This document shows positions 53,580 through 64,000 of a stretch of 64,000 nucleotides of DNA, in pieces. The position numbers were made by a program, and so were the translations under genes. Numbering within the stretch: position 1 is the first letter of the stretch; each line of letters begins with the position of its first letter. A model generated the notes under the pieces. That model was given only the letters and a program-made list of their open reading frames with translations. It had not been told where the DNA came from and ran no database searches. The stretch lies in assembly GCA_038380795.1 (NCBI GenBank), contig CM076262.1, positions 1,863,845 through 1,927,844 of the forward strand, in the 5' to 3' direction. The DNA comes from Pyrocephalus nanus (lineage: Eukaryota > Chordata > Aves > Passeriformes > Tyrannidae).

Positions 53580-56427
53580 TGTTTACCTTCTTCTAGTGAC
53601 AGCTTTCACTTTATTAAAATGATAAAACCTTAAAAATAAAGTCATGCTTATATTAAATAAAATGGTTTAGAATAAAAAAATTAAAGCAAGTTATATCTCA
53701 TAGTATTATTGCCAACAAACTGCAAAATCTACCGCAATTTATCAACTTTAATAGGGTAAGTTATATGCAATTAATTTTATTTTTGTTCTGCTTATGTTTT
53801 AGCTATGCCAAAGCTGCACAGTAAATATTAAGAAGTAGTGTTCCCAATAAATATTTTACTAGAAGACACAGTGAGTTCTGGAAACCATATGCCCAAATTT
53901 CCTGCTTATAGAGCCATTACTTAGAGCATTATAATGATTTTCATTTGCGTTATTAAAATAATTTCTAATCCTCAGTTCTTTTTATTGCTTTTGCCTACAT
54001 TGACTTTTTTTGGTATAGTTTTACTAATTTAGATAACTTAATTAAGGAAAAGTGCCTACTAAATTTGAAACAAATGTTATTGGAAATTAGATATGATTTT
54101 GACTGCCTTACAATCTGTTCCTGCTTCTCTTAACTTGAGGTAGGACTCAACATAATTTTGATCTGCCAGATTTATAAGCGTCTGTTAGTTTGGCTTAATT
54201 ATATTGGTTTTAAACTAAGAGTTATTATCAAATTAGTTCATAGAATTCTATAAATGATACATAGGATGTGTGTTTACTTGAAGTTTAGATGTTTGTGAAT
54301 TTAGAAAGATATTTTCAAGTTATCGATATATTTGCTAAGATTTAATAGCAGCAAATGAATTAGTGGAACTAATGTTTTATAATTTCATAATCTTCAGTTA
54401 TGAATAATGTCAGTAATAATGCTTTGAAATTAACAATGTATTTCTGGGAGGTTGTTTACTGAGTAGCAAAATGTAAAGTTAAGCAGCACAATGGGAGAAA
54501 AAAGTACCGTATGATGACTTCTCTAAGAACAAAGGCTGACAGTGATTTCTCCTTATGAGTTTTAAATCATCTCTGATCTCTTGAAATTGTTTTCTGTTCT
54601 TCTTCTATCTCCTGTGTTTACAATAATCTAAACTGCCACAATAAGATCACTGAAGTATTCAGGTAGTCATCATTTATAAGACATTCTGTATTAAAAGATA
54701 AGCCTTTACTCCTTTAGAGATATCCCAACCAGCACATATGAATCAAAATAGTTTAAGTAGTAGAGCCTTTTATGCAAGCATATCCTGTTGTGCTGCCTTG
54801 CTTTTTCATGAAGTGTGACTCTTTTTGTAGTTAGCTGTAGGAAGTCATGCTTTCTTAGTCTGATTCCACGGGAGTATGCTACCCACAATTTGAAATTGTA
54901 CTGTCTAGCTTAAGTCTAAGCTACAGCAGACTATAATTCTCTAATTTTCAAGTACTGAAAATGTACAGCTTTTCCAGATGCCTGCTTGCTTGTTTTATTG
55001 TATTGACATGAAAGGACTTTGCTGCTAAGGAAGATTTGGACGCTGAAACAACTTGCCGAGTGTTCCACTTATTTGCAAGTATACATCAGCATTATATCAT
55101 TACAATTTCTTTTCCAGATTAAGGCCATTCAGTGAATTTTCTGTGACTGCCAGAAATGAAAAATTATTATTATTATGGGTTTTTTCCGTTTTCTGTAACT
55201 CCAGATCTCTTCTCTGGTTCTTCTGGCAGTATTACACCAAGCAGCGAGGTTGGTTTTCCTCTACAGTCTCCCATAATTCAGGAGTGCAGTAGTTCTCTTG
55301 CTTGCATTCAAGCAAGAGAACTTCTTTCAGAGAACTCTGAAGATTGAGAAAGATTATAAATTGTGCTTAAACAACTGAAAGACATTGGGACCAAATCGTG
55401 GTGCCCCTGAAATCAATAATATATTTATGTCTGATCTCAGGCAAAGGAGGATTGGCCTTTAGGATATGTTCAAGAACTGGGAGTGCAGGAGAAATCATGC
55501 TATTCACATAAGAAAGAGTGCATCCAGTGGTTCCTTGGTAACAAAATATTTAAAGTGCACTTTGAAATATGCTAACTTTTGTTTATTTTTGGTGGAGAGA
55601 AGATAGTTCTGTGCGTCTCATTGCTTAGGTTCAGAGAAATGTATAGTCTTTGTAAAGCTGACCTGTAATTACTTGAGAATTTGATGAAACAATATGGGGA
55701 TTGTTGTGGGAATGTCTTCAAATGTTAAAAGTCTGTTCTGCAAACTTTGTACCAGAGCCTTCTATGGGGAGATGAATCAATGTTGTTAGGAGATGGTGCT
55801 AGTGCATTCACTTTGTTTACTTTGGTTTTCTATGTCTGCCTGCCTTCTCAGAAAACTTGCTTGGAGCCAGACTGTAGCAGCCCTCTCTCTGTCTTTTCAT
55901 AATTGATCAGGGGATGACTGCCTTCCCTGAGGGTTAAGACGTGGCAACTTTTTCTGTTTGCTCAGCATCTCAATGCAGTAGTTCAAACATTGTTCACACC
56001 AGCTGGCAGTGTAATGCCATATGCACATCTTGTCAAAGCAACTGTTGTCATGGATACTAGAAACTATCTTAAAAACCAGCTCATTTGAGTCTAATCAAAA
56101 TAGTACCTTTCTTTATCAGTTGAGAATCTTTATTATTTTAGGGAACATTGATCAAATGGCATTTATTGCAGTATATTCCATCTACAGTGGGTTTTGAAAA
56201 CATAGATAATAGTGTGATATATTGTAAAGCTGTAACTGCTATTTACTGAGCTGATTTTTTTAAAGGGGAATAATGTGAGTTTTCCAGGTAGTTTCAGTGA
56301 AAATATTTTGAATATTTTTTTATTTATAAATAAATACTACTGTATAACATTTGACATTTAAAAATAATTTTATAGAGGAAAAACAGTCTAGATCAGCATT
56401 CTTTGGGTAAGTGGAATGTTTGTTTAC
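53580..56427 (+). promoter_or_regulatory. Cluster of six forkhead-type TGTTTAC motifs upstream of the FOXP2 exon
   Basis: TGTTTAC, a core site for forkhead proteins, occurs on the + strand at 53580, 54271, 54453, 54615, 55814 and 56421. By eye I found only about 17 on both strands in all 64 kb. The stretch is free of recognised repeats, so it could be an intronic enhancer. Function is inference. Confidence 0.3.
55291..55322 (+). repeat. Perfect 14-bp stem-loop
   Basis: Arms agttctcttgcttg (55291-55304) and caagcaagagaact (55309-55322) pair perfectly around the 4-base loop catt. No T-run follows, so it is not a bacterial-type terminator. In RNA it would be a stable hairpin within FOXP2 pre-mRNA. 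Confidence 0.85.
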
Positions 56428-57105
56428 ATTTCATATGTTTAACTGTATTTTGCTGAGTTGGAATGAAAACGTAAAATAAATGAAAACATCATCTATTTTG
56501 ATTGGGATACTGTCATCCCTGAGCCCGATCTGGTTGGTTGAGTAGTAATTTCTTTGTTCTCTGATTTTCCTAAGAATGCAAATTAAAACCACTCATTTTT
56601 ATTTGGCATTAAAACTGCACTCTTTTTTTTTATCAAATGAGAGGTTTCTCCTTGAATTGTAAGTACAAAAAGTGTTTTTAATCTTCAATGAATATCCTTA
56701 TTAATTCACTTTCAAGATAATCTGATGTTGATTTGTCAAATTTAATTACAGCTTCTGGTAACACTTGAAGTCTACTTGCTTTTACTTCAAATTGTAATAT
56801 GAAAATGCAAATTGAATGATAATTTGCAAGGGAGTGGGCATTTTAGTTGAACACTCAAAGACAAGTTCCTTGTGGAAATGAGGCTATTGATGCAGTTTAT
56901 GATTTTTCCTCTTCAAGCACTTCAAACAAATTAACTTTATTTCCTGCAGGATTTCATGTACATCCATAAATTCTAGGGAAGTCTTATATATGTACTTTCA
57001 GAATATTTTTTTTAATGTTGTAAGTAAAAAAAAAACCCTGAAGTCTGAAATCTAGCAAATACAAATCAAATAGGAGGGGATTATGTTTGTTCACTTGGAC
57101 TTTTA
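56428..57105 (+). other. Repeat-poor intron immediately upstream of the exon
   Basis: It contains two exact octamer motifs ATGCAAAT (56576-56583 and 56805-56812) and several TAAT cores. The look is that of conserved non-coding DNA, but conservation cannot be judged from one sequence. Confidence 0.35.
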
Positions 57106-57141
57106 CCTAACATTAGCAATGAGTAACTCATTTCTTTCTAG
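57106..57141 (+). promoter_or_regulatory. Branch-point-like motif and competing upstream acceptor
   Basis: cctaaca at 57106-57112 matches the vertebrate branch-point consensus (candidate branch A at 57110). It is followed 31 bases later by the acceptor-like tttctttctag ending at 57141. Use of this AG instead of 57190 would add 49 nt and shift the reading frame. Whether it is used cannot be told from sequence. Confidence 0.4.
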
Positions 57142-57163
57142 GAACTGGTCAAATTTATTTGCC

Positions 57164-57190
57164 TTTTTTTTTTTTTTTTTTTACTTTTAG
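57164..57190 (+). promoter_or_regulatory. FOXP2: 3' splice site (polypyrimidine tract and AG) of the FOXP2 exon
   Basis: An uninterrupted run of 19 T (57164-57182) is followed by acttttag, giving a strong polypyrimidine tract and acceptor AG at 57189-57190. The exon homology starts at the next base. The tract is a pure homopolymer, so its length is expected to vary between individuals and to be error-prone in sequencing. Confidence 0.9.
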
Positions 57191-57280
57191 GCACTCCAGG
57201 CAGCAAGGCAGCTGCTTTTACAGCAACAGACAAGTGGACTGAAATCTCCTAAGGGCAGTGAGAAACAGAGACCGCTGCAG
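57191..57280 (+). CDS. FOXP2: FOXP2 internal coding exon (30 codons, N-terminal glutamine-rich region)
   Basis: The 90-bp exon reads in phase 0 as [16 protein letters not shown], then LKSPKGSE, then KQRPLQ. FOXP2 is a forkhead transcription repressor active in the nucleus, known for roles in speech and birdsong circuits. This segment lies in its glutamine-rich N-terminal part, before the polyQ tract, zinc finger, leucine zipper and forkhead domain. From memory, ALQAARQ plus TSGLKSPK separates FOXP2 from FOXP1 and FOXP4, which have ALQVARQ and a different following stretch. The exon is bounded by ..ttttag upstream and gttagt downstream. The in-frame tag just before the first codon shows the reading frame must enter by splicing. 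Both ends are in phase 0, so skipping it would remove 30 residues without a frameshift. Two residues (G and E in KGSEKQ) differ from the human sequence as I recall it (KSSDKQ). No other FOXP2 coding exon was found in the window. Confidence 0.95.
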
Positions 57281-57286
57281 GTTAGT
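57281..57286 (+). promoter_or_regulatory. FOXP2: 5' splice site of the FOXP2 exon
   Basis: The exon ends CAG and the intron begins gttagt. This fits the CAG|GTRAGT consensus except for T at intron position +3. The coding homology stops exactly here: human FOXP2 continues with VPVSV from the next exon, which is not in the window. Confidence 0.88.
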
Positions 57287-59701
57287 AAAGAATCCTTGAT
57301 TTTGGGGCCTTAATCTCAGGGAAGAGTGCTTGCTCACACGTAAGGGATGTGTGCCAATTCCTGTACTGTAATACTATGCATGTGCTTATTCACATACTGG
57401 AGGTTACAGGCTTCTTGCTGCTGACTTCACAGAAAAAATCCACTATAGGTTACAAAGGCCTTTTGTGACTATAGATGCTTAAAAGATCTAAGATTCAGTT
57501 CAGTTGCTGTGGTATACATTAATTCTTTATGGACACATAACAGAACTGGTATGTGACTTTTATATATACATGGATTAAATTGTAAAAATGTGTTAAGAAT
57601 AAGAGTAAAACAGTATCTTGGGGGGAAAAAAAACCTTAATAATTACTTGGTACTGTATCTGTAGCAAACAGGGAAGTGCTCAGGAACTTAACAACACCAA
57701 CACAACTACATGAAATTATGGAAGGGCTGCTTCTGACATTTTAGAAAAAAATATATGTCATTGAGTTTTACACTAAGATGTTGTTGGGCATCAGATTGTG
57801 TTCACAATAGAAGTTCTGTTACTGAATAATTATTTAAAATGCATTATTAGTAAAAATATAAAGAGAGTTTTAGTCTGGGAAAATTATATCTGAGTGAGAC
57901 TTTTTTGTGGTATTAAATCATTTATTTCTAATTGAGAGTTCCATATGAAATTGCATTCTGCTGACAAAACTTTTTCTCTCTTGCATATAGACCAAATATG
58001 AGTGTTTAACTGCTGAATTACATTTTGTTGCAGACAGTTCTATTTTGTTCAGAAAATTAAAAAAAAATCCTATCTTTCTCTTCCTCACATCTATTTTTCT
58101 GGATGAGCCTTTATTCTCCTGGGTCTTCCCCTGTTTTCTGATGGAGTAAGATTTTTTTATCTCATTTTTAGTTTTTGTCGTGCATAATGGAGGACTCCGG
58201 GCACTAGAATTTATCTTTTTCTCCACCAGGGAGATGCTGTGAAATTCGTTCGCTTGTGCACTTTTTGGATGTTATTCACATTGTCTCCTTTTCTTTGTAA
58301 AACTTGGTCGAGCAATGTTGGGCCCAGCAAGCAGTTCCACATTCCTGATCAGCATTCTTCAAATATACTTCTAAAGTTGTATTTATTTGCTCAGAGCCAA
58401 ACAAGAATATGACTAAAGAAAGTGGAAAAAATGAAAACATCTTGTGTTGGCATCATGGTATGCTGTAGTTTTAGTCCAGTCCAGAGGCTGAGTCCCAGGA
58501 CTTTCTCAACTTTCCACTCTTCACCCTTGACTTTGCTTTTTATCAAATATCTTCTACACTAAAGGCACTCAAGAAGAGTAGCCATAAAAGCAGAAGTTTG
58601 TGAACTACATAGTTTTTTAAAGTTTCTAGAAGCAGAATTAGTGATCTTGAATTGGTTGAATAGTGGAAATGGTTGATTTAATAAATACTGTGAAAGTAGT
58701 TTATTCTGCCACCTCCTTGTTCGGAAAGATAACATTGGCTGTACCAGAAGTGTACAAGATCCATCTTGCCCTATATCATATCTCTAAACTGGATTACACA
58801 AAACACTAAGTATATGAAACAGGCAAAAATAGTGTTGTTTTCCCAGTATATATTTCCCAGTGATCTTACTTGAATCCTATACCTTGTAAACCAGAGCAGT
58901 TCAGGAGCTACAGACTTCTCTGTTCACATTCTCCACCCATTCTTAAACCTTGTTTTCAAGACTAAAGAAGTCTAGGGGTGCACTGTTTGTGGTAGGCATT
59001 GATGAAAGGATAGAAAACCATGTTTGGAAACAAAGGCAGTCACACGCAGAACCCAGAGGATAATGAGGTGAGGAGAGGGAGTCTTGTGCTTTCATGCTCC
59101 CAAAGCACTAACCTTGGCCAGATGCCTTTAAATGCCATGGATCGGTGTATTGTAGAGATGTGCTGCATCACTTGTTTCTCAGGCGGAGTCAGCATCTCAT
59201 GAGTCACACTCATGAGGAAGAAAATAAAGAAAATAATTTTATTTTCAGAATTGTTACATGCTCTCTAAAGTGTAGATTACTGCCCATGTTTCCAAATTAT
59301 TCTTCTATTATCAGTGTGTGCACAGTGCCTCTTATTGGCCTTGAACACTTCTTTGGTTCATTTTTAAAGGAGAAGGAAATGGAATTTGCTCCCAGACTTT
59401 GGTTTATGTATCAAATACCATGTAAATTCAGGTATGAGCACGAACTCCATTTTAATTTTGTTCTTTAGTGAAAAGGATGTATAAAGGTTTTGAAAATGAG
59501 TCATTGGAGCACTTCTATTTCTGTCTTTTACTTTTCATTATTCATTATTTAGTGGAAATTTATGTTTTGAGCATGTTTCCTGTTTGACCAAATACTGTAA
59601 TATGGGTCATAAAGTTGTACAGCCTTATTGATTTACTGTGCCAAATTTAATGGCAGCTTTAACCAAAATATTCTAGTCGTAGGAATTTCTAAATGTGTGT
59701 A

Positions 59702-59743
59702 AGGTTTATAAGACAAAAATAGAGGTTTATAAGACGAAAAATA
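59702..59743 (+). repeat. 21-bp tandem duplication
   Basis: aggtttataagacaaaaata(g) is followed directly by aggtttataagacgaaaaat(a). Near-identical copies point to a recent slippage-type duplication. Confidence 0.8.
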
Positions 59744-61448
59744 CTTGTGTTTGTGCTTAAGAAAACAGACATCTCCCAATATTTTACAGTACTTTAAAAT
59801 TAGTGTGTATCTAATTTCCTCTATTTCAGAGTAATTTACTAATCTGGCAACTGGAGATATATTAGAACAGATTTATAAATCTAGTAAAAATGTAATAGAA
59901 CATTTAAAACTAGCTCACACATCTGCTGGCAAATTTGGGTATTAGGTAAGCCTTGCCATTGCATCTCTTGTGCCCTGTATTTTAATGTAAACCACTCTAT
60001 TGTTACATGTGCCAAAGAGGGGAAAAAACCACAGTACTGATTTTAGTGGCCATCTTTTTTTTTTTTTTTTTGTGGGGGGAAGTAGCATATGATGCTTTTA
60101 TGTATGTTCTCTCTGTTATTCCATAACGCGTCAAGCATTTTAGTGACTTCCAGCACCTACTAGCTAATCAGCAAGTTGAAAGCTGATTGAAGAAACCTTC
60201 AAATTTGTGTCCTCAACTTTGCAAAAAAAGGGTGTTGGGTAAGTCGTGATGTTCTACTGTGCTTTACAGAGGGGATGGTTTTAGAGGAACTGCTGGGATT
60301 TCCCTAGAATAATTTGTCTTTTGTATTCTCACAGAAAACCTTTATAAATTTACTGCTAACTATGTGATCTATTATAAAAGTGTAATGTTGTACTGGAAAA
60401 TGTTTTTGTTTTGGTTTCTGATGCAAAAGTTACCCTTATCTAGTAGTTATCCTATGTATTCAGGGACAGGAGGTTTATATTTAGATTGCGAGTTAACAGA
60501 ATACCTGCAAAAACTACAGTTTTAAATAGACACTTGTCTTGATCTACTATTACTTTGATTTGCATTTGTCTGGGTTTCACACTGCAGATGGCGTAACCAT
60601 TAGCATGTCTTATGTAAAACAGAAGAAGAAAAACATCCCTTTTGACAAGCTTGAGTACCAATTGTGGTAGTGATTTTACTTTCATATATAGATATCCGAA
60701 TAAATGTATTTGAAACATGTTTATATATGCCATTCATTACACTGATGCACCAATTGAATGGATCCAATCAGTACATACATTGATTAATGACATATTGCAA
60801 AATAGCTACTGAGTTTGTGATGAGAGTTGAGGATAATATTAACCTGCATATGATGAGATAATAGCATTTACTTCTTTACTGTGCATCCAACAAAACATTG
60901 CAGTAGTAAGGTTAAGATTTTTGAAGTAGTGTTTTTTGTTTCAGAATATTTTTCTTTTGTGAAGATTCTGTGATAGTGTTCATCTGATCGCTTTCAAGGA
61001 TTTCTCTCCTTATCACCAACTTTCCATATTAGGCATAACTAGTAAAATGTCAGTTTGGGTCTTAGAACCTGTAGATCATTCTCCTAGAGCAGAAAGTCAC
61101 CGTCCTTGTGGCCACTGAGGAACCCGTTGTCATCTAGCTTGAGCGTTATTTTTGTGTTACATTTACAGTCATGAGTGAAACCTGTGGTACTTCAAGAACC
61201 TTGCAGAACACAAGAATAACCCAAAGGCAAATGCTGTCAATTTTCTGCCATAGAAGGGTGTTTGTGTACAGCATTGCAATTATTTCCCTTCCAGGTAGGC
61301 AATCGATGCTTAGACTAATCTGTCCATGACACACATACTGTTGTTGTCTGCATAGCATAGTGATTTGGACACCTAGTTGTGATTTTACATATTTGCTCTA
61401 AGAGCTATGAAAAGCCTATGTATTTCTATTCCCTAGAATGTCTCCAAG

Positions 61449-61474
61449 TAAGCTACTACTAGAGCAGTAGCTTA
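61449..61474 (+). repeat. 9-bp stem-loop
   Basis: taagctact and agtagctta pair perfectly around an 8-base loop. Confidence 0.5.
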
Positions 61475-63370
61475 TTTTCATAGTCAGACTTCAATTAGAA
61501 TAAATAGGTAATTATCTTCTGCCCCATGAATTGTTTAAGTTTTTTTTCCTTCAGGCTAGCAGATTTGTTTCAACATCATACTAATGCATTCTGTAAGAGG
61601 ATGGCATGTCATGAAATCATGACTCCTGGAATCAAAGGGTTAAGCTCAGTGTGTACCAAGCCTGTTGTATAAATATCACGCTGTATGGAGTGTTGAGTTG
61701 TTATGGTAAGCTTTGTTTATTTAGCATGAGCACTTCACTGAAGTGTAATCATTTGGTAAAATTTGGGAAAAGTAAGTATACACTTAAGTTTAATTACTTA
61801 ATGTTTATTGCATTAGTTCATAGTATCAGAAGGACCTCTTGTTTTTAAAGATATTGAAAATGCAAAAATTTAGCATGAAAATTTAGGATGAAAAGATATT
61901 CATAGTCTCTTTTAACTTACTCCCCTTGCTTTACTCTCTTTTAGTTTGGTCATTTCCCTTTGGATATTGATATGGGTCTGAATTTAAAATTAATTTCATA
62001 TAATAAATAAACATATAATTTATATTGTAATTTTTGTTGTTTTTTAAACATATTTAAGGAGCTGATAGAGATAAGAAATAGACAATGTGGAAAAAAAAGA
62101 AGCAAAACCCACTGCTTTTAAATTATATCCTCCAATTTAATGTACATAGATTTCAACCATGCCTGTGTAATGTCAGTAAAAAAACTCTGATTTTAAAAAC
62201 AGCAAAAAATTGGTTATGGATGTAACTTAGAGAGTTTTCTTTGCATTGCATTTAACAAAAAATAGAAATAAATCTGTTCTAAAACTGTCTTTTCAAAAAC
62301 TGTGTGTTACATATTTCTGTTTATCTAATGGATGCTGCTAAGCATAAGAAGTAGGAGGATTTTGTACATGGTAGAAAGCACTGATTTAGAAAGATCCAAA
62401 AGCTTAATATGGAGTGATAAACAGTCTTTTTCCCTCTTGAGTATAATTCTGGAGGAAATGTGTGGCCTACATATAAGCAAATATTGAGGCTTGGGGTAAA
62501 TTAAATTTGGAAGATAGCTGCCTGAAAATCGTAAGTCCCATTTTCCCTCATAAGTCTGTTAGGAAGAGTATGCAGTTATCCTCTAAGGTGCAGAAATCTG
62601 CATCAGTGATACCCATTCTAAAGAGAAGGTTAACGCCAAGAGATGGAGAGAAGGCAAGGAGTTATTTTTAGGTAAGGTGTAGGGGGAAGGGAAAGGAGAA
62701 ATAGGCATGTTCAAGCTTACATAGTGTAGAAAACAGGAGTTCCATTGAGGTAGAGGGATAAAAACAGTAATAAAGAAAAAAACTTGGATTTTTTTTCTTT
62801 CACTGACAGTGGAAGTGTCAGTATTATAAACTTACTGGGAAGTCTTATTTATAGAGATAGAAGTCTGCTCCCAAGACTTATGTCCTGTCTTTGATAACCT
62901 CTTTTTCTCATGAAAACCCATGTTTTGCATCACATCCCATTCACTGCAAAGTCTTTCATTAGTAGATTTACTGTAAATCACATTTTACTCTTGAAAACTT
63001 CCAGTATTAAAAAAGTACATCTATTAAGAAAGTGTCACTAGTTAATATGGCTTCCTTTGTAATCTAAAGTTTATATCAGTCATGTTGAAGTGTTATCTTT
63101 TATTGTAATTTTCAGCGATAGAAAATATTACAGTTAATCTTATGTATGATCTTTGTAATATGTGGCAAAATGTTTACTAGCAACTTCTAGCAGAAGTTAT
63201 AGTGATACCATGCAAGTTCTGTTTACAGGTATTGAATATGCAGAATACTAATTAGTATTATTGTGTGATCAGGGATTTCAGGAGGCAGTTTAATTTAAAC
63301 AAATGTCTGTGCAGAGTCTGATGTGTCGCTCTATTACTGTGACTGTCCAGGAATTGTCCTCTTTATCACT

Positions 63371-63390
63371 ATCACATCAAATGATGTGAT
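63371..63390. repeat. 20-bp interrupted palindrome
   Basis: atcacatca and tgatgtgat are perfect reverse complements separated by two bases. It could bind a dimeric transcription factor or be chance. Confidence 0.55.
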
Positions 63391-64000
63391 CTCTCTTGTT
63401 GATTCTAGTACTTCTAGAGGACTGGGAGGAAAGGGAGAACACACACTTCTTCACCCAGATTTAGAAAGGCAAACCTTCAGAGAGAATGCCTTGGCCTTTT
63501 CCCAGCAGCTTTTACATGGTAAACCAGCAGACTTATTTTTCCCTCATGGTAGAATGTGCAGCCTGTCTGACACCAGGAAATAGTGCTGTGAATGGGATAA
63601 GTGGTCTGGATTTTATAAACTGAACTATGGGAATGTCCAAGCACTACTGAGAAGTTTATTTGCCTTGCTTGAGCAGCTTGAAAGCTCTGTCCCTGCTAGC
63701 CCTCCTGGTGCAACCATCATGCATGGTTGCAATTGCTCCTCTTTGGGCTGTGTGAGTGGTTCCACTGCAATGCTGGGAAGTGTAGGTTTCTTTGAGCCAC
63801 TTCTCCAGGCTCTTGCAACAGGTCCGATCAGCCTGATTCTCTTACCAGCTGGCTCATTGCCCAGAAAAGCTTGTGAAGAGCTGAGAGGGAATGTGTGAAT
63901 GGTTCAGCACTCAGTGTGCAGCTCTATTAAAGGATCTGCTCCCAGGCAGGGCCCTAATTGTGCCAGTTTAGGATCTCGCCACTCATGCAAGGGTCTCCTG

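Larger units (their letters stand above)
57287..64000 (+). other. FOXP2: FOXP2 intron downstream of the exon
   Basis: No sequence matching the next FOXP2 exon (VPVSVAMMTPQ) or the known alternative 25-residue exon was seen, so the intron continues past the window. A T17 run at 60055-60071 is followed by gtggggggaa. The last 700 bases are somewhat less AT-rich. Confidence 0.75.

Noticed and set aside
1..64000. CRISPR arrays, operons, bacterial-type promoters or a multi-gene defence system
   Set aside because: The window is intronic vertebrate DNA; no regularly spaced repeats or clustered genes are present.

Overview
This is vertebrate nuclear DNA, almost certainly from a passerine bird. It is AT-rich throughout, lacks dense open reading frames, and contains avian CR1 LINE 3' ends, a solo endogenous-retrovirus LTR and a tRNA-Ile-headed SINE with a CR1 tail. 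SINEs of that type (TguSINE1 and relatives) are known from passerines.

The only coding sequence I can support is one 90-bp internal exon of the transcription factor gene FOXP2 on the + strand at 57191-57280. It encodes the segment beginning [16 protein letters not shown] and ending KQRPLQ. I found neither the first coding exon (N-terminus MMQES) nor the following exon (VPVSVAMM), nor the polyglutamine, zinc-finger or forkhead exons. About 57.2 kb of the window is therefore intron, or upstream of FOXP2's other exons, to the left of this exon, and 6.7 kb is intron to its right. The open reading frames elsewhere look like chance, simple-repeat or retroelement frames.

Layout: 1-8 kb is AT-rich intron with a minus-strand solo LTR (1864-2316) and a GT-rich tract (3829-3998). 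8-15 kb has the SINE (8001-8126), a cluster of ATTTAAAT motifs (8614-8715) and a less AT-rich unassigned block (9170-9730). 15-19.3 kb is the most structured part: a roughly 91% identical inverted repeat of about 150 bp (15480-15628 and 16688-16836), followed by a plus-strand CR1 (16872-17680) and a minus-strand CR1 (18780-19219). 19-53 kb is intron with simple repeats, one more CR1 tail (23812-23917), a less AT-rich block (34131-34440) and an AT tract (36233-36348). 53-57.2 kb is repeat-poor, with six same-strand forkhead-type TGTTTAC motifs, a perfect 14-bp hairpin (55291-55322), and then the exon with its T19 polypyrimidine tract. 57.3-64 kb is downstream intron.

I found no operon, CRISPR array, tRNA or rRNA gene, or novel multi-gene system. 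The most interesting signals are intronic: the inverted repeat, the forkhead-motif cluster near a forkhead gene's exon, the hairpin, and a competing upstream splice acceptor.
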